Translations under genes and position numbers: made by a program
Shown here: piece after piece, positions 58,171 to 60,000 of the stretch
How the letters are laid out: every line of letters begins with the position of its first letter
Position numbering within the stretch: position 1 is the first letter of the stretch
Origin: Polytrichum commune
Lineage: Eukaryota; Streptophyta; Polytrichopsida; Polytrichales; Polytrichaceae
DNA: 60,000 nucleotides
Assembly (NCBI GenBank): GCA_950295325.1
Contig: OX485806.1
Span: 44,327,169 to 44,387,168, forward strand
Reading direction: 5' to 3'
Notes under the pieces: model-generated
The model's input: the letters and a program-made list of their open reading frames with translations, nothing else
Told to the model about the DNA's origin: nothing
The model's database searches: none

Positions 58171-58905
58171 ATGTTAAATTTTTATTAAAAAGTCCAAAAA
58201 GTTGGGTAGTTTGACCTATGGTACATGTATTTAAAAATATCATATAATTAGGTTTTTAATGAAATTATATGCTTCAAAATATATTCATTTCCTATATATA
58301 ATTACATTTTTGGATTCCTTGTTAGAAGGGCTACAAGGGTTTCCTACATTAAAACAAATTGTATCACTCAATATTAGACTAAAACGTATTATAAGTTATT
58401 ATAATCAGGACCATATAATATGGGAGTTGCATAGCCGGGTGTTCAACATGTTGCACAATCTTCAAGGGTTGGGGCCATCACCTCCAACCCTTGGGGCCAA
58501 CAACATGTTGGTGGTTTTGTGGATCATTAATCCCACCTTACCACCTATAAACATATAGAGTGGTCATGCCGGTGATTAACCCAGCTTCACCACACACGAA
58601 CGAGCTATGAATGAAAAGCTACTATCACAATACTTAACCAAAAGGCTCCGCAGACATGGGAGTTGGAATCCCCCTCGGCGGCTAGGTGGGTGATGTTCCC
58701 TAGCCTTACATGGATAGTTGGGTTGGGGTGAGAATTTAACTTTGCCGCGCTCTCTCCATTCCTAAATTGAAGGGTGTAGGTTTGAAAAACTTACCGATTG
58801 ATTTCCATCTTGGTTTGGCGATGGTTGGTGCGGAACCCCTACTCCAACGCTCGGCCACCCACAACACCAACTTGTACCCGCCAACCTTGGATGGACGAAC
58901 CTCTT
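58171..58905. other. No gene seen
   Basis: No recognisable domain or RNA gene. 58430-58960 has composition like a retroelement end, unassigned. Confidence 0.35.
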
Positions 58906-58909
58906 CTCG

Positions 58910-59345
58910 TAAGGCAACAGACACCCCTTCGCTTAAACGGCCACAACTTTTGTTGACAAGCTTCAATTGAAACAATTATTAGTAATCTAAAAAGCTAAAA
59001 ACAAGAACTATCATTCACCCAATTATCAAAGCAACTGCATGTATGTTCTTAAATATATGAGCTTACAAAGTCAGCTCTTAGAATTCAAGAGGCAGCTGGG
59101 ATACCTTCATTCAAACATCCATAACTTTTGCTTATTAACTTAGATTCTAGCAAGCTTAGACTTTCTAGAAACCTTAAAATCAGATCTACAACTACTCTAA
59201 ATATCAAAACAACTGCATGTTTTTTCTTGCGGGTATGAGCTTACAAAGTCAGCTCTTATATTTTAAGAGGCAGCTGAGACACCTTCATTCAAACATTCAT
59301 AATTTTTGCTACCTAATTCTGATTCTAACAATCTTAGGCTTTTTG
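58910..59345 (+). repeat. Tandem repeat of about 185-190 bp, two clear copies and one diverged
   Basis: Clear copies start near 59040 and 59218 and share ATGAGCTTACAAAGTCAGCT, AAGAGGCAGCTG, ACACCTTCATTCAAACAT and TAA.TTTTGCT. A third, diverged copy begins near 58915 (CTTAAACGGCCACAACTTTTG). Confidence 0.82.
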
Positions 59346-60000
59346 GAAAGCTAATATAAAAGGTTATATTCGCTCAAAATATGAAGGCTAAATTGTAATT
59401 TTGTGTCCACTACACTTGCTTAGAAGTGACACAACTACTTGTAGGTGTGTTAAAAAACACACTACCTTCTCTAAAAAATTCTAATTTATGCCTATATTGA
59501 ATGAATGAGGATGTTTCCTCCTTCTAACTAAAATTCTAGAGGGTTTCGCCATGCTAAATGAAAATTCGGAGAGATCATTGAAAAGAGATAATGGTTTTTT
59601 TGCTAAATTTCTCTATTAGTAATCTAATGATTTTGCTAAAACACCTCAATTGGGAGCCAAATTGCCGTTGGGGGTAATTTTGACGCTCACATTGAGGTAT
59701 AAAAAATGGGTTGGTCATATTCCTCAGTGATATTTGCATTAGCATATCACCTAACACTAGATTGAAGGCGTCTGTATAGACATGGAACTCTCTATCCCTA
59801 TGTGAAACTACTAAGATAGGAACATAGACATATCTAGATTTGATATTTTCAAATGTTGTTTGGCATTTTACTGTCCCCCAAAAATCCTCGGATTGTTTAA
59901 TGAACTCTGTGGGTCGCTCATTTGCAATAAACTAAGTAGATTCACAATGGAACATCAAGTTAATTTTATAATCATTTGAGAAATATTGTGCCTAATTATT
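59346..60000. other. No gene seen
   Basis: AT-rich DNA to the end of the window with short frames only. Confidence 0.4.

Overview
This window is nuclear DNA of a land plant. The main evidence is a complete ten-exon gene for the plant-specific TRAPPII-associated protein TRIPP. Plant-type Ty3/gypsy remnants, two PIF/Harbinger transposons and captured exons of typical plant genes (BCKDHB, TPC1, MCM8, kinesin-12) agree. Introns of about 280-1070 bases and several unfamiliar gag-like and kinase-like fragments would suit a bryophyte or another lineage with a compact-intron genome, but I cannot fix the clade from sequence alone. Most of the window is transposable elements and their debris.

Layout. 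1-3276: a dead Ty3/gypsy element (gag, protease, fragment of reverse transcriptase joined to integrase), followed by two minisatellites. 3800-8100: decayed repeats with a PHD-finger-like fragment. 8108-9123: an inverted fragment of the 3' end of the TRIPP gene. 10310-30582: two PIF/Harbinger elements, one nested in the other. 30586-37905: the TRIPP gene. 37906-50475: gene-poor DNA holding a kinase-like pseudogene, a GC-rich repeat and a reverse-strand Ty3/gypsy remnant. 50480-54605: a 4.1-kb element with a single gag-like gene and a 5-bp target duplication. 54606-60000: low-gene DNA with several tandem repeats.

The most interesting part is the Harbinger nest. An outer element (10310-30582) and an inner one (10770-20148) share the terminal repeat AGGGGTTGTCACACC and both sit between AAT duplications. 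Each has a Myb/SANT-like ORF1 on the + strand and a DDE transposase on the - strand, and all of these are mutated. The right two-thirds of the two elements are homologous, but the left arms differ and carry pieces of host genes. The outer element holds exons of a PFA-DSP-like phosphatase, MCM8, TPC1 and BCKDHB; the inner one holds a kinesin-12 motor exon and unidentified gene-like pieces. The inner element inserted inside the captured phosphatase exon, whose reading frame resumes exactly across the insertion.

The outer insertion placed about 20 kb between the TRIPP gene and the DNA that lay upstream of it. TRIPP itself appears intact: all splice phases fit and give an 860-residue protein.
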